From contig JAWPML010000001.1 of NCBI GenBank assembly GCA_033344915.1, positions 2,414,369-2,478,368 of the forward strand: a stretch of 64,000 nucleotides of DNA, written 5' to 3'. This DNA comes from Acidimicrobiales bacterium (lineage in GTDB: Bacteria; Actinomycetota; Acidimicrobiia; Acidimicrobiales; Aldehydirespiratoraceae). Made by a program: the position numbers and the translations under genes. This document shows, one piece after another, positions 8,593 to 17,740 of this stretch (position 1 is its first letter; the number at the start of each line of letters is the position of its first letter). The notes beneath the pieces were generated by a model. That model searched no databases. It was not told the origin of the DNA and saw only the letters and a list, made by a program, of their open reading frames with translations.

Positions 8593-9846
8593 TCAGGCCC
8601 CGAGCTCGGGGTAGGGCGGGAACCGGCTGCACAGCTCAGCCGCTTCCGCCTTCACCGCGGCCACGGCGGACGAGTCGGCCCGGTCCCGCAGGGCCCGGGC
8701 GATGAGGTCGGCCACGGTCGCCATGTCCGCGGGCTGCATGCCCTGGGTGGTCACGGCGGGAGTGCCGATCCGCACGCCGGACGTGACGAAGGGCGAGCGG
8801 GGATCGTCCGGCACGGTGTTCTTGTTGAGGCTGATGCCGGCGTCGTCGAGCACGGCCTGCGCCTCCTTGCCCGTCAGGTCCTCGTCGAAGCTGCGGAGAT
8901 CGACCAGCAGCAGATGATTGTCCGTACCGCCGCTGACGAGACGGAATCCGTGACCGGCGAGCGCCTCGGCCAGTGCCTGGGCGTTCGCCACGATCGCCTT
9001 CGCGTAGTCGCCGAACTCGGGAGTGGCCGCTTCACCGAACGCGATCGCCTTCGCCGCGATGACGTGCTCGAGCGGGCCGCCCTGGATCCCGGGGAACATC
9101 GCCTTGTCGATCGCCGCCGCGTACTCCTCCCGGCACAGGATCGCGCCGCCCCGCGGCCCGCGCAGCGTCTTGTGCGTGGTGAAGGTCATGACGTCGGCCT
9201 GTGGCAGCGGGTTCGGGTGGGCGCCGCCGGCGATCAGGCCGGCGATGTGCGCAGCATCGAACATGAGCAGGGCGCCGACATCGTCCGCGATCTCGCGCAA
9301 CGGGGTCGGGTCGATGATCCGGGGATACGCCGTGGCCCCCGCCACGATCATCTTCGGCTTGTGCGCCGCGGCCTTGGCCGCCATGTCGTCGAAATCGATG
9401 CGCTCGTCCGACGCGGTCACGCCATAGCTGACGAAGTCGTACAGGAGACCCGAGAAGTTCACCGGCGAGCCGTGGGTGAGGTGGCCACCGTGGTCGAGGC
9501 TCATCCCGAGCACGGTGTCACCCGGCTCGAGCAGCGCCTGGTAGACGCCCATGTTGGCGACGGCGCCGGCGTGGGGCTGCACGTTGGCGTGGTCGGCACC
9601 GAACAGGGCGCAGACCCGACGGCGGGCCTCGTCCTCGATCTGGTCGACGACCATGTTGCCGCCGTAGTAGCGCTTGCCCGGGTAGCCCTCGCTGTACTTG
9701 TTGGTCAGGACCGATCCGGTCGCCTTCATCACCGCCGGCGACGCGAAGTTCTCCGACGCGATCAGCTGGATGGTGGTGTTCTGGCGGGTCTCCTCGTCGG
9801 TGATGAGACCGAGGACCGGATCGTTGGCGGCGCTGGGCCAGGGCAT
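8593..9846 (-). CDS. glyA: Serine hydroxymethyltransferase
   Basis: 417 residues, the usual length. PLP enzyme that interconverts serine and glycine and charges tetrahydrofolate with a one-carbon unit in the cytosol. The PLP-lysine motif [12 protein letters not shown] is intact, as are [15 protein letters not shown] near residue 50 and HVTTHK-type neighbours [12 protein letters not shown] start at 9846 is preceded by a GGAG ribosome site and a TACGAT -10 box. Next to rpiB upstream and the WecA-like gene downstream. Confidence 0.97.
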   Translation of the reverse strand: MPWPSAANDPVLGLITDEETRQNTTIQLIASENFASPAVMKATGSVLTNKYSEGYPGKRYYGGNMVVDQIEDEARRRVCALFGADHANVQPHAGAVANMGVYQALLEPGDTVLGMSLDHGGHLTHGSPVNFSGLLYDFVSYGVTASDERIDFDDMAAKAAAHKPKMIVAGATAYPRIIDPTPLREIADDVGALLMFDAAHIAGLIAGGAHPNPLPQADVMTFTTHKTLRGPRGGAILCREEYAAAIDKAMFPGIQGGPLEHVIAAKAIAFGEAATPEFGDYAKAIVANAQALAEALAGHGFRLVSGGTDNHLLLVDLRSFDEDLTGKEAQAVLDDAGISLNKNTVPDDPRSPFVTSGVRIGTPAVTTQGMQPADMATVADLIARALRDRADSSAVAAVKAEAAELCSRFPPYPELGA

Positions 9847-9875
9847 TCGAGACTCCTCGTGGGCGCGATCACGGC

Positions 9876-9881
9876 ATCGTA
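9876..9881 (-). promoter_or_regulatory. Candidate -10 element for glyA
   Basis: TACGAT on the minus strand, 29 bases before the glyA start. A GGAG site lies between, so this would give a short leadered message. No clear -35 box is seen. Confidence 0.35.
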
Positions 9882-9897
9882 CCGCCGAGCGTCTCCC

Positions 9898-10344
9898 TCA
9901 GACCGATCGGCCGCCAAGTGCGTCGAGCTTGGCCACGCGACCTTCGTGACGGCCGCCTTCGAACGTCGCGCCGAGCCAGGCGTCGACGGCGTCCATGGCC
10001 ACCTGGGGCCCGACCAGCCGTTCACCGATGCAGATCACATTGGCGTCGTTGTGTTCGCGGGAGAGTCGGGCCGACGTCGCATCCCAGACGACCCCGGCAC
10101 GGATGCCGGCGATCTTGTTCGCCGCCATCGCGATCCCGATGCCGCTGCCGCAGACACACACGCCGCCATCGGCGTCGTCGCCCGCGACCGCACGCCCGAC
10201 CGCGGCGCCGAAGTCCGGATAGTCGACGCGTTCGGTCGAGTCGGTGCCGCAGTCGACGACCTCGTGGCCCGCGTCGCGCAGATGCTCGGCGATCCGCTCC
10301 TTCAACTCGAAACCGGCATGGTCGGAACCGACGGCGATGCGCAT
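9898..10344 (-). CDS. rpiB: Ribose-5-phosphate isomerase B
   Basis: 148 residues, typical of RpiB. It interconverts ribose 5-phosphate and ribulose 5-phosphate in the pentose phosphate pathway. GSDHAGFELK near the start, VDYPDFG, the active-site segment CGSGIGIAMAANK and SREHNDANV are all present. Two adjacent starts are possible (GTG 10347, ATG 10344); ATG is preferred because the MRIAVGSDH start is standard. It lies between glyA and the Sua5/YrdC gene on the same strand, an arrangement shared with other actinomycetes. Confidence 0.95.
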   Translation of the reverse strand: MRIAVGSDHAGFELKERIAEHLRDAGHEVVDCGTDSTERVDYPDFGAAVGRAVAGDDADGGVCVCGSGIGIAMAANKIAGIRAGVVWDATSARLSREHNDANVICIGERLVGPQVAMDAVDAWLGATFEGGRHEGRVAKLDALGGRSV

Positions 10345-10353
10345 CACCCGAGC

Positions 10354-10947
10354 TTATGAGTCGGCGCCGACGACCGCGTCGATGTCCGCCTGGCTGATCG
10401 GCCCCTCGCGCAGCACCACCGGCGAGTCGCCGACCACGCTCACGACCGTCGAGGCCGCCCCCGGCCGGGGGCCGTCGTCGATGACCACGTCCACGTCCGC
10501 GAACAGTTCGGCGACATCGGCGGCCCGGGCGGGCGGGTCGTCACCGTGCAGGTTCGCGCTGGTCGCCGCGATCGGGCCGACCCGTTCGGCCAGGGTGCGC
10601 GCCACGGCGTCGTCGGGGCAGCGAACGCCGAGCGTCTCGTCGTCCCCGGCGGCCAGCGACCCGATGACATGGCGTGGCGCGACGATCGTCAGCGGGCCGG
10701 GCCAGAAGCGAGCGGCGAGGGCTTCGCCCGCGGCACCGAGATCGACGAACTGACGGGCCTGGTCGACGTCAGCCACCAGCACGGCGACCTTCACGTCGAC
10801 GGGTCGGTTCTTCAACCGGAACATCGCCTCGACCGCTCCCGTGTGCTCCGCCGCCGCAGCGAGGCCGTAGACGGTGTCCGTCGGGATCGCCACCACCCCA
10901 CCGGCGAGCATCGCGGCCACGGCGTCGTCGAGATCGGTCGGGGTCAT
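10354..10947 (-). CDS. Sua5/YciO/YrdC/YwlC-family threonylcarbamoyl-AMP synthase
   Basis: 197 residues. The family makes threonylcarbamoyl-AMP from threonine, bicarbonate and ATP for the t6A modification of tRNAs that read ANN codons. PTDTVYGL near residue 22, RLKNRP, FWPGPLTIV, VGVRCPDD-like LGVRCPDD and ATSANLHGD are the recognised motifs. ATG at 10947 overlaps the prmC stop as ATGA. The longer open frame on this strand (to 11583) is antisense-free noise inside prmC. Length fits the short form without the Sua5 C-terminal domain. Confidence 0.93.
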   Translation of the reverse strand: MTPTDLDDAVAAMLAGGVVAIPTDTVYGLAAAAEHTGAVEAMFRLKNRPVDVKVAVLVADVDQARQFVDLGAAGEALAARFWPGPLTIVAPRHVIGSLAAGDDETLGVRCPDDAVARTLAERVGPIAATSANLHGDDPPARAADVAELFADVDVVIDDGPRPGAASTVVSVVGDSPVVLREGPISQADIDAVVGADS

Positions 10948-11810
10948 GGGGCGTCCTCTCGGGTGGCGACGACGGCACGATCGCGGCCGGCCAGGTCCTG
11001 GTGGATCGAGGCGACGAAGCCCCGCTGTTCGCATCGGCGCGCGATCGCGACGGTCTGGTCGGGCGCCATCTCGAGCACCAGCGTGCCGTCGGCGGCGAGC
11101 CAGCGGACGGACTGGTCGACGATGCAGTGCAGGTCGTCGAGTCCGTCCGGGCCGGCCCGCAACGCGCCGGGCGGCTCCCACTCCCCCACGACCGCGGGAA
11201 GGTCCTCGTCGTCGGCGACGTAGGGCGGGTTGGAGACGATCACGTCGAGACTGCCGCACAGCCCGTCGGGCAGGGCGTCGAACCACGAGCCGTCGTGGAG
11301 CGACACGCGTGCCGCGGCCCGGCCGAGTCCGGCGAGGTTCGCCCGGGCGACGGCGAGTGCGTCGGCCGAGGCATCGGTGGCCAGCACCCGCGCTGCCGTG
11401 CACTCGGCGGCCACGGCCAGGGCGATGGCACCGGATCCGGTGCCGAGGTCGGCCACGAGCACGTCCCGCTCGGTCCCCCGCGCGACCACGGCGTCGATGG
11501 CGAGTCCGGCGACGACCTCCGTCTCGGGGCGGGGGATCAACACCCGCCGATCGACCATGAGGTCGAGCGAGCGGAACCCCCACCGACCGAGCACGTACTG
11601 CAACGGTTCGCCCGCGGCGCGGCGGGCAACCATCTCGTCGAATCGGGCCAGGGCCCGTTCGGTGACGAGGTCGTCCAATTCGCGATGGAGTTGCCCGGGC
11701 GCCGCGTCCGTCAACTCCTCGACGATGCGGCGGGCGTCGCGCTCACCCACCCGGGCCGCGGCCTCGGCCAGCAGCTCCCGCCAGGCGATCGTGCCGTCCC
11801 CGTTGCCCAT
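10944..11810 (-). CDS. prmC: Release factor glutamine methyltransferase PrmC
   Basis: 288 residues. It methylates the GGQ glutamine of peptide release factors, and here it directly follows the substrate gene prfA. The N-terminal helical domain is followed by the SAM-binding motif DLGTGSGAIAL and the catalytic NPPY motif (VIVSNPPYV). The start ATG shares one base with the prfA stop (TGATG), and the end overlaps the Sua5-like gene as ATGA, so the three are translationally coupled. Confidence 0.95.
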   Translation of the reverse strand: MGNGDGTIAWRELLAEAAARVGERDARRIVEELTDAAPGQLHRELDDLVTERALARFDEMVARRAAGEPLQYVLGRWGFRSLDLMVDRRVLIPRPETEVVAGLAIDAVVARGTERDVLVADLGTGSGAIALAVAAECTAARVLATDASADALAVARANLAGLGRAAARVSLHDGSWFDALPDGLCGSLDVIVSNPPYVADDEDLPAVVGEWEPPGALRAGPDGLDDLHCIVDQSVRWLAADGTLVLEMAPDQTVAIARRCEQRGFVASIHQDLAGRDRAVVATREDAP

Positions 11811-12874
11811 CACTCGCCGGCTTCGAGCTGGCGCTGTCGCTCCTCGGCGACCAGGGCATCGCTCACGTCGTCGAGCTCGCCGGCCAACACACGATCGAGC
11901 TTGTGGATCGTGAGGCCGATCCGATGATCGGTGACCCGGTTCTCCTTGAAGTTGTACGTGCGGATCTTCTCGCTCCGGTCCCCCGTGCTCACCTGGCCCC
12001 GCCGCAGGTCCGAGGCCTCCTCGGCCGCCTTCTCCTGCTCGATGGCGAGCAGCCGGCTTCGCAGCACCCGCATGGCCTTGTTCTTGTTCTTCAGCTGGCT
12101 CTTCTCGTCCTGCATCGAGACGGTGACACCGGTCGGCAGGTGGGTGATCCGCACCGCGGAGTCCATCGTGTTGACCGACTGACCGCCGGACCCACTCGAT
12201 CGGTATGTGTCGATGCGGAGGTCGTTGTCGCTGATGTCGACCTCGACCTCCTCGGCCTCCGGCAACGCGATGAGCGTCGCCGAGCTGGTGTGCACCCGGC
12301 CCTGGGACTCGGTGACGGGCACCCGCTGGACGCGATGGGTGCCCGCCTCGTGCTTCATCCGGGTCCACACCGCATCACCCGACATCAGCGCGGTGACCTC
12401 CGTGAAACCACCGAGGTCGGAGGGCGACGAGCCGAGCATCTCGAAGCGCCATCCCTGGCGTTTCGAGAACGCCTCGTACATGTCGTAGAGGTCGCGGGCG
12501 AAGAGGTTCGCCTCCTCGCCCCCCGCGGCGCCCCGGATCTCGATGATCACGTTGCGATCGGCGTTGGGGTCCCGGGGCAGCAGGAGCAGCCGGATCGCCT
12601 CCTCGTCCGTCGCGATCGCCGCTTCGAGCTCGGCGATCTCGGCCCGCAGCTCCTCCCGATCGTCGCCCGCCGTCTCGGCGAACATCTCGTTCGCCACCTC
12701 CAGGTCCCCCGCGGCCGCTCGCAGGCGGCGACCGACACCGACCACCTCGTCGAGCTCCTTGTAGCGACGACCCAGGTCCGCCAGTTGGGACGCGTCGGAC
12801 TGGACCGCCGGATCGCTCAGGCGGATCTCGACGTCACGGAGCTCCTGTTCGAGGCTCTCGATGCGATCCCACAC
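11810..12874 (-). CDS. prfA: Peptide chain release factor 1
   Basis: 354 residues. Recognises UAA and UAG stops and triggers peptide release. The tripeptide anticodon region reads RVPVTESQGRVHTS (PxT type, hence RF1 rather than RF2), and the catalytic GGQ is in SGSGGQSVNT. The GTG start at 12874 is chosen because a TAGCCT -10 box ends 7 bases upstream and the protein start VWDRIESLEQEL aligns with family starts. Leads the prmC and Sua5-like genes. Confidence 0.96.
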   Translation of the reverse strand: MWDRIESLEQELRDVEIRLSDPAVQSDASQLADLGRRYKELDEVVGVGRRLRAAAGDLEVANEMFAETAGDDREELRAEIAELEAAIATDEEAIRLLLLPRDPNADRNVIIEIRGAAGGEEANLFARDLYDMYEAFSKRQGWRFEMLGSSPSDLGGFTEVTALMSGDAVWTRMKHEAGTHRVQRVPVTESQGRVHTSSATLIALPEAEEVEVDISDNDLRIDTYRSSGSGGQSVNTMDSAVRITHLPTGVTVSMQDEKSQLKNKNKAMRVLRSRLLAIEQEKAAEEASDLRRGQVSTGDRSEKIRTYNFKENRVTDHRIGLTIHKLDRVLAGELDDVSDALVAEERQRQLEAGE

Positions 12875-12881
12875 GCTCGCG

Positions 12882-12887
12882 AGGCTA
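12882..12887 (-). promoter_or_regulatory. Leaderless -10 element for prfA
   Basis: TAGCCT on the minus strand, 7 bases before the GTG start, overlapping the stop codon of the upstream hydrolase gene. Suggests prfA has its own leaderless transcript. Confidence 0.5.
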
Positions 12888-13448
12888 GAGGGACCGGAGG
12901 AAGGCGCCGACGACCTCGATGATCTCGTCGTCGAACGAGGGCTTGGGGTCGTGGCGCTGCCCCTCCAGCCAGTGGACCTGCGTCGGACCCGCGATCGCGC
13001 CGATATGGGCCTCGAGCTCGTCCGGCGTGCCGAAGGGGTCCCGGTCGCCGTTGACGAAGAGCGTGGGCACCGCCAGATCCGCGAAGTGTTCGATGCGCAG
13101 ACGTTCGGGCTTGCCGGGCGGGTGGAGCGGATAGCTGAGCAGCACCACCGCCGACGCCGGAAGTCCTTCGGCGATCGCCATCGAGCAGATGCGCCCGCCC
13201 ATCGAGCGGCCGCCGAACGCGAGCCGGTCGGCCCGCACGCCGAGCGTGGACGCGGCGATCTCGACCTCGTCGTGCAGCGCAGCGATGAGCTTCGGCGCCC
13301 GGTCCGGTGCCTTGCGGCCCTCCTTGCGGTACGGGAAGTCCATCCGGTACACGGGCAACTGGAGGTGCTCCTCGAGCGCCACGAGCAGCCGGTGCGACGA
13401 ATCGCCGCCCGCGCCATGGGTGAGAACGAGGCCGGAGGGCTTCACCAT
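12885..13448 (-). CDS. Alpha/beta hydrolase of the KANL3/Tex30 type
   Basis: 187 residues, a compact alpha/beta-hydrolase domain. The nucleophile elbow is GGRSMGGR (serine at the centre), the acid is probably the Asp in NGDRDPFG and the base the His in GQRHDPKP. The HGAGGDSSH segment near residue 11 supplies the oxyanion region. Relatives are often called dienelactone hydrolase-like or KANL3/Tex30 and have no agreed substrate. ATG at 13448 shares a base with the stop of the J-domain gene (TGATG). Confidence 0.82.
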   Translation of the reverse strand: MVKPSGLVLTHGAGGDSSHRLLVALEEHLQLPVYRMDFPYRKEGRKAPDRAPKLIAALHDEVEIAASTLGVRADRLAFGGRSMGGRICSMAIAEGLPASAVVLLSYPLHPPGKPERLRIEHFADLAVPTLFVNGDRDPFGTPDELEAHIGAIAGPTQVHWLEGQRHDPKPSFDDEIIEVVGAFLRSL

Positions 13449-14158
13449 CAGCGGGCCAGGAGGATACGACGGGCCTCGCCGATCTCGGCGATCTTCTGGG
13501 CCGCGTCTGCGTCGGCGCCACCGTGGTCGGGATGGGCGGCGAGCAGGGCATCGCGATAGCCCCGCTGGACGACGCCCTTCGCCGGCCGGGCGTCGAGACC
13601 GGAGAGTCCGAGCACGCTCATCGCCCAGCCCACCGGGTCGGCCATCGCGCTGGTGGAGAGGGCGTGGCGGCCGCGGCCCGCGAGATGGGCGAGCAACGCC
13701 GGCCCGATGTCGCCGGTCCACGCGAGGCCCCGACGGATCGCCGCCAGCACCTCGCCGCGGACCGCGGGCGGGAGCAGGCCCGCGGCGTAGACGGCGCCGA
13801 GCACCTGCTGCGACGGACCACCCTTGCCGGTGGTGAACTGGAGGCGCATGGCGTCGGTCTCGTCGTCGCGATGCAACCGGTGGGCACTGCGGGTGAGCCC
13901 TACCCGGTCGTCCTGGAAGCGGTGACGAAGGCGGGGTTGCGGGATCCGTCGACCGGCTTCGAGCTCGTGGGTCAGGGCGACGATGTCCGGAACATCGTCG
14001 GGATCGAGGTCGAGGACGAAACGCGCCGCGACAGCACCGAGGAGCAGGCCGCCGAACCCGGGGGCGGGGTCGCAGGGCAGCACCGTGTTGCCGACCGCGA
14101 CCCGCCGGGTGGGCGCGATGGGGCGGGAGTGACACACCTCGATCTCGGCCAACAACAT
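13448..14158 (-). CDS. Protein with C-terminal J-domain
   Basis: 236 residues. The last 60 residues look like a DnaJ J-domain, with the HPD signature in LLAAHPDHGGADADAAQKI followed by a helix IGEARRILL. The first 175 residues resemble no family I know; they are mixed charged/hydrophobic with no signal peptide or membrane segment. A J-domain at the C-terminus would recruit and stimulate an Hsp70 partner for whatever the N-terminal part binds. The start lies 6 bases downstream of a TAGCGT element. It is coupled to the following hydrolase. Confidence 0.75.
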   Translation of the reverse strand: MLLAEIEVCHSRPIAPTRRVAVGNTVLPCDPAPGFGGLLLGAVAARFVLDLDPDDVPDIVALTHELEAGRRIPQPRLRHRFQDDRVGLTRSAHRLHRDDETDAMRLQFTTGKGGPSQQVLGAVYAAGLLPPAVRGEVLAAIRRGLAWTGDIGPALLAHLAGRGRHALSTSAMADPVGWAMSVLGLSGLDARPAKGVVQRGYRDALLAAHPDHGGADADAAQKIAEIGEARRILLAR

Positions 14159-14164
14159 CGTCCA

Positions 14165-14170
14165 ACGCTA
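14165..14170 (-). promoter_or_regulatory. Leaderless -10 element for the J-domain gene
   Basis: TAGCGT on the minus strand, 6 bases before ATG at 14158. Confidence 0.5.
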
Positions 14171-14195
14171 ACGCGCCGGGCGGGGTTTCGAGAGG

Positions 14196-14984
14196 TCAGA
14201 TGATGCGCTGGAGCGTGTCGCGCAGGCGCACCGCCAGATCGGTCACGTCCGCGTCCGTCGCGTCCTCATCCTCGAGCAGATCACACAGCTCCCCGGCCCC
14301 GTCGCGCAGCGACGTCCAGTTGGTGGCCGAGAAGCCGAAGGGTGTCGCCGTTCCCGCGAGACGGCGCCCGTGTTCGAGCACGCCGAGCACCCCCTTCGAA
14401 TCGTGCACGTCACGACGGAGTCGGTCCGCCGCCCCGAAGAGGGCGCTCAGCAGATCGTTCGCCTCCAGGCCGTCCAGCTCCTCGAGGCCCTCGTCGGCGG
14501 CACGGGCGAGCAGCTCCTCGATGACGAGCTCGACCTGCTCCTCGTCGGCTTCGTGACAGACGAGATCGCCGTCGGCGTCGAACTCGTGGGGTACGCCCAC
14601 GGCACCGAGCCGCTCCGCGAGGAGCGCCTGGAGCTCGCCGCCCCAGCCCTCCATCTCGAAGGCGACCTGCGGCTCATCGGGGTCGAGCTCACGCGCCTCG
14701 GCCTGTTCGACCTCCTCGAGGAGCGCGTCCACCTCCTTCTCGACCGACTCGTGGGCCAGCAGGGTGGTGCCCTGCCAGCTGTGGGTGACCCCGTCGGCCA
14801 GCAGCAGTTGGGCGAGCATCGACCTCGACTCGGCCGCCCACTCGTGGAGTTCGTAGGCCAGCCACTCGCCGTCGGCGTCGTCGGTCAGCTCCTCGACCGC
14901 CTCGTCGTCGACGGCCGGGGAGGAGTCCTCCGGATCGGCGTCGTTGCGGTCCTTGCGTCGATTCCGGAATGCCACGGCCAACAT
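14196..14984 (-). CDS. Hypothetical protein with two tandem homologous domains
   Basis: 262 acidic residues, no signal peptide or membrane segment. Two stretches align with each other: the first around [19 protein letters not shown] with [16 protein letters not shown], the second around [18 protein letters not shown] with [17 protein letters not shown]. Each reads as helix, then strand with a G-V-x-H turn, then a strand and helix, reminiscent of DUF2007-like signal-transducing folds (inference). The C-terminal third is helical and includes a conserved-looking [14 protein letters not shown] segment. It lies divergent to glpX, whose start is 35 bases away. No function assigned. Confidence 0.75.
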   Translation of the reverse strand: MLAVAFRNRRKDRNDADPEDSSPAVDDEAVEELTDDADGEWLAYELHEWAAESRSMLAQLLLADGVTHSWQGTTLLAHESVEKEVDALLEEVEQAEARELDPDEPQVAFEMEGWGGELQALLAERLGAVGVPHEFDADGDLVCHEADEEQVELVIEELLARAADEGLEELDGLEANDLLSALFGAADRLRRDVHDSKGVLGVLEHGRRLAGTATPFGFSATNWTSLRDGAGELCDLLEDEDATDADVTDLAVRLRDTLQRII

Positions 14985-15006
14985 CCTCGCATGCCGTCGG
15001 GCCGAC

Positions 15007-15012
15007 TACCGT
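15007..15012 (+). promoter_or_regulatory. Leaderless -10 element for glpX
   Basis: TACCGT ending 7 bases before ATG at 15020. It rules out an in-frame ATG at 14969 as the start. Confidence 0.6.
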
Positions 15013-15019
15013 TCCCAGG

Positions 15020-16012
15020 ATGACGAATCAGGACCTGCCGGACCGCAACCTCGCACTCGAACTCGTGCGCGTCACCGAGGCCGCCGCGATGGCTGCGTCG
15101 CGCTGGATGGGCCGGGGCGACAAGGAAGGAGCCGACGGTGCGGCGGTCGACGCGATGCGGATCGTGCTCGACACCGTCTCGATGGACGGCATCGTCGTGA
15201 TCGGTGAGGGCGAGAAGGACGAGGCCCCGATGCTGTTCAACGGGGAGAGCATCGGCGACGGTTCCCCGCCCCAGACCGACATCGCCGTGGATCCGATCGA
15301 CGGCACCACCCTCACGGCGCTGGGTCGCGGCAACGCGATCGCCGTGATCGCGGTGGCCCCGCGCGGAACGATGTTCGACCCGGGACCGTGCGTCTACATG
15401 GAGAAGATCGCGGTCGGTCCCCAGGCCGCCGGCGTCATCAGCATGGACAAGTCGGTCCGGGAGAACCTGGAGGCCGTGGCCGAGGCCAAGCGTGAATCCG
15501 TGCGGGACCTCACGGCGGTCATCCTCGACCGCGACCGGCACGCGGAGATCATCGCCGAGGTCCGTGACGCCGGCGCCCGCATCCGCCTGATCCCGGACGG
15601 CGACGTCGCCGGGGCGATCAGCACCGCGTGGCCCCAGTCCGGCGCCGACATCCTGTTCGGCATCGGGGGCACGCCGGAAGGTGTCATCACCGCCGCCGCC
15701 CTGAAGTGCATGGGCGGCGAGCAGCTGGGTCGGCTGTGGCCCCGCAACGAGCGGGAGCGCAACGATGCGGTCGACGCCGGCTACGACCTCACACAGGTGC
15801 TCACGGTCGACGATCTCATCCGCAGCGACGACTGCTTCTTCGCGGCCACCGGAATCACCGACGGCGAACTCCTCCGCGGCGTCCGCTTCGACAGCTACGG
15901 CTGCCACACGGAGTCATTGGTGATGCGGTCCCGGTCGGGCACCGTGCGCAAGGTCGACGCCCACCACCAGATCGACAAGCTGAGCGAGTTCAGCGCCGTC
16001 GACTACGGCTGA
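15020..16012 (+). CDS. glpX: Class II fructose-1,6-bisphosphatase
   Basis: 330 residues. Hydrolyses fructose 1,6-bisphosphate in gluconeogenesis; GlpX-type enzymes are the usual form in actinobacteria. The metal-binding signature [12 protein letters not shown] is at about residues 94-105, with [11 protein letters not shown] before it and [15 protein letters not shown] later. The start at 15020 is set by a leaderless TACCGT element; the [16 protein letters not shown] start matches the family. Convergent with a hypothetical gene ending 14 bases away. Confidence 0.95.
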   Translation: MTNQDLPDRNLALELVRVTEAAAMAASRWMGRGDKEGADGAAVDAMRIVLDTVSMDGIVVIGEGEKDEAPMLFNGESIGDGSPPQTDIAVDPIDGTTLTALGRGNAIAVIAVAPRGTMFDPGPCVYMEKIAVGPQAAGVISMDKSVRENLEAVAEAKRESVRDLTAVILDRDRHAEIIAEVRDAGARIRLIPDGDVAGAISTAWPQSGADILFGIGGTPEGVITAAALKCMGGEQLGRLWPRNERERNDAVDAGYDLTQVLTVDDLIRSDDCFFAATGITDGELLRGVRFDSYGCHTESLVMRSRSGTVRKVDAHHQIDKLSEFSAVDYG

Positions 16013-16026
16013 GCGGTCGACGGCGG

Positions 16027-16866
16027 TCAGGCGTCGGCGGAGACGCCGGCGTCGTAACGCTCCAGCAGGAGTTCCTGCAGGCCCCGCAGCGGCGCCTGGA
16101 GGCGCACGGCGGACTCCTCGACGATGCGCTCGGCTTCGCTCCGGGCCCGCTCGTAGCCGACCAGGGCGAACTCCTGGTGGCGCCACGGAGGCTGCCCGGC
16201 GAGCATCGAACAGCGATGGTTCACCCGCTCGGCGAAGGTCTCGGACCACTGACCTTCGGCGAAGCGCTGATGGGCGTCGTCGCCGCCCGCGTCGCGGAGA
16301 TAGGCGGCCTTCAGCGACTCGACGTCGGCGGTCGCCTGGGCTCGCATCGCCTCGTCGCCGTGGCGACGGGCCTCGTCGAGCGTGTCGCTCGTGGGGAGCA
16401 CGCTGAGCACCTCGGCCATCTGGTGATGGAGGTCGAGGCAACGGGATCCGACCTCCTCGGCGATGAGCACCCGCAGCGCGGTCGGGTCGTCGCCCGGATC
16501 GGCGGCGGCGGCGTCGACCAGCGACTTCAGATCCGTTTCCGCGACCTCCATGGTCGTGATGATCCGCTGCTCGAGCCACGAGACGATCTCCTCGACGGCG
16601 GTTCGGACGCTGCGGCTCTGGGGCTTCACCGTCGCATCCCAGTACGCGTCGGCGTCGGCCAACTCGGGATAGGGCACGGCGTCCGGCGTGGTCATCGCCC
16701 GCTGGACCTCCTCACGCAGTGCTTGCAGGAACGCCGGTGTCGGACACGCCGGCTCGAGCACGGCGTGGACCCGTTCCCGGGCGTCGTCGATGGCGCTGCG
16801 GAACTCGTCAGCAAGTGCGATTTCGGTTGCGCGCGTGGTGTTGTCTTCGGGGGACAACAGACACAC
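16027..16866 (-). CDS. Hypothetical alpha-helical protein
   Basis: About 279 residues, mostly helical, acidic, without signal peptide or membrane segments. A WRHQEF motif and a C-terminal RGLQELLLERYD helix stand out; I do not recognise a family. The start is uncertain: GTG at 16866 is used here, but TTG at 16857 has better spacing from a GGGGAGG ribosome site, and ATG at 16911 is also in frame. Divergent from the polyphosphate kinase gene and convergent with glpX. Confidence 0.65.
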   Translation of the reverse strand: MCLLSPEDNTTRATEIALADEFRSAIDDARERVHAVLEPACPTPAFLQALREEVQRAMTTPDAVPYPELADADAYWDATVKPQSRSVRTAVEEIVSWLEQRIITTMEVAETDLKSLVDAAAADPGDDPTALRVLIAEEVGSRCLDLHHQMAEVLSVLPTSDTLDEARRHGDEAMRAQATADVESLKAAYLRDAGGDDAHQRFAEGQWSETFAERVNHRCSMLAGQPPWRHQEFALVGYERARSEAERIVEESAVRLQAPLRGLQELLLERYDAGVSADA

Positions 16867-16936
16867 CTCCCCTACGGATTGGACTCCTGCATTCCTTGTC
16901 GGCACATTCATGGCCCGGATCAAGCAAGCTACACGG

Positions 16937-17740
16937 ATGGACCACACGCCGTATCTCGTCGCCCCCGGTCAACCCGTCGACCTCCGCGCCTGGACGACCG
17001 ACGACGACGGGGGTCTCGACAAACGAGCCGCGAAGGACCGGACCGACGACCTGAACGATCGGCTCGAAGCTCTCCAGGAGCTGCTCTACGCCGAGGGGAA
17101 GCACAAGGTCCTGGTGGTCATCCAGGCGACCGACACCGGCGGCAAGGACGGCACGATCCGCCACGTGTTCGACAAGGTGAACCCCCAGGGCGTGAAGGTC
17201 GCCTCCTTCAAGAAGCCGACGGACGAGGAGCTCGGCCACGACTTCCTCTGGCGGGTCCACCGCCAGACACCGAAGTCGGGCGAGATCACGGTCTTCAACC
17301 GCTCGCACTACGAGGACGTCCTCGTCGTGCGCGTGCACGATCTGGTCCCGCCGGAGCAGTGGGAGCGGCGCTACGAACACATCAACGCCTTCGAGAAGCT
17401 GCTGGCGGACGAGGGCACCACGATCGTCAAGCTCTACCTGCACCTCTCCAAGGACGAGCAGCGCCAGCGGCTTCAAGATCGGCTGGACGAGGCCGACAAG
17501 AACTGGAAGTTCGATTCCGGTGATCTGCGCGAGCGAGCCCACTGGGACGACTATCAGGAGGCCTTTCGTGTGATGCTCGAGCGCACCAGCACCGACCACG
17601 CTCCCTGGCACGTCATCCCGGCCGACCGGAAATGGTTCCGGAATCTCCTCGTGAGCGAGATCATCGTGGACACGCTCGAACAGCTCGACATGGCGTTCCC
17701 GCCGGCGGAAGAGGGCATCCGGGATCTGGTGATCGAGTGA
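16937..17740 (+). CDS. ppk2: Polyphosphate kinase 2 family phosphotransferase
   Basis: 267 residues, single PPK2 domain. The family moves phosphate between inorganic polyphosphate and nucleotides (AMP, ADP or GDP). The Walker A-like TDTGGKDGTIRH, the lid-region FNRSHYEDVLVVRVH and the WKFDSGDLRER segment are clear. The arrangement resembles the class that works on NMP/NDP, but class cannot be fixed by eye. ATG 16937 is preferred; ATG 16910 is in frame. Its stop overlaps the GTG of the next gene (GTGA), coupling it to a phosphoribosyltransferase-HAD fusion. Confidence 0.92.
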   Translation: MDHTPYLVAPGQPVDLRAWTTDDDGGLDKRAAKDRTDDLNDRLEALQELLYAEGKHKVLVVIQATDTGGKDGTIRHVFDKVNPQGVKVASFKKPTDEELGHDFLWRVHRQTPKSGEITVFNRSHYEDVLVVRVHDLVPPEQWERRYEHINAFEKLLADEGTTIVKLYLHLSKDEQRQRLQDRLDEADKNWKFDSGDLRERAHWDDYQEAFRVMLERTSTDHAPWHVIPADRKWFRNLLVSEIIVDTLEQLDMAFPPAEEGIRDLVIE

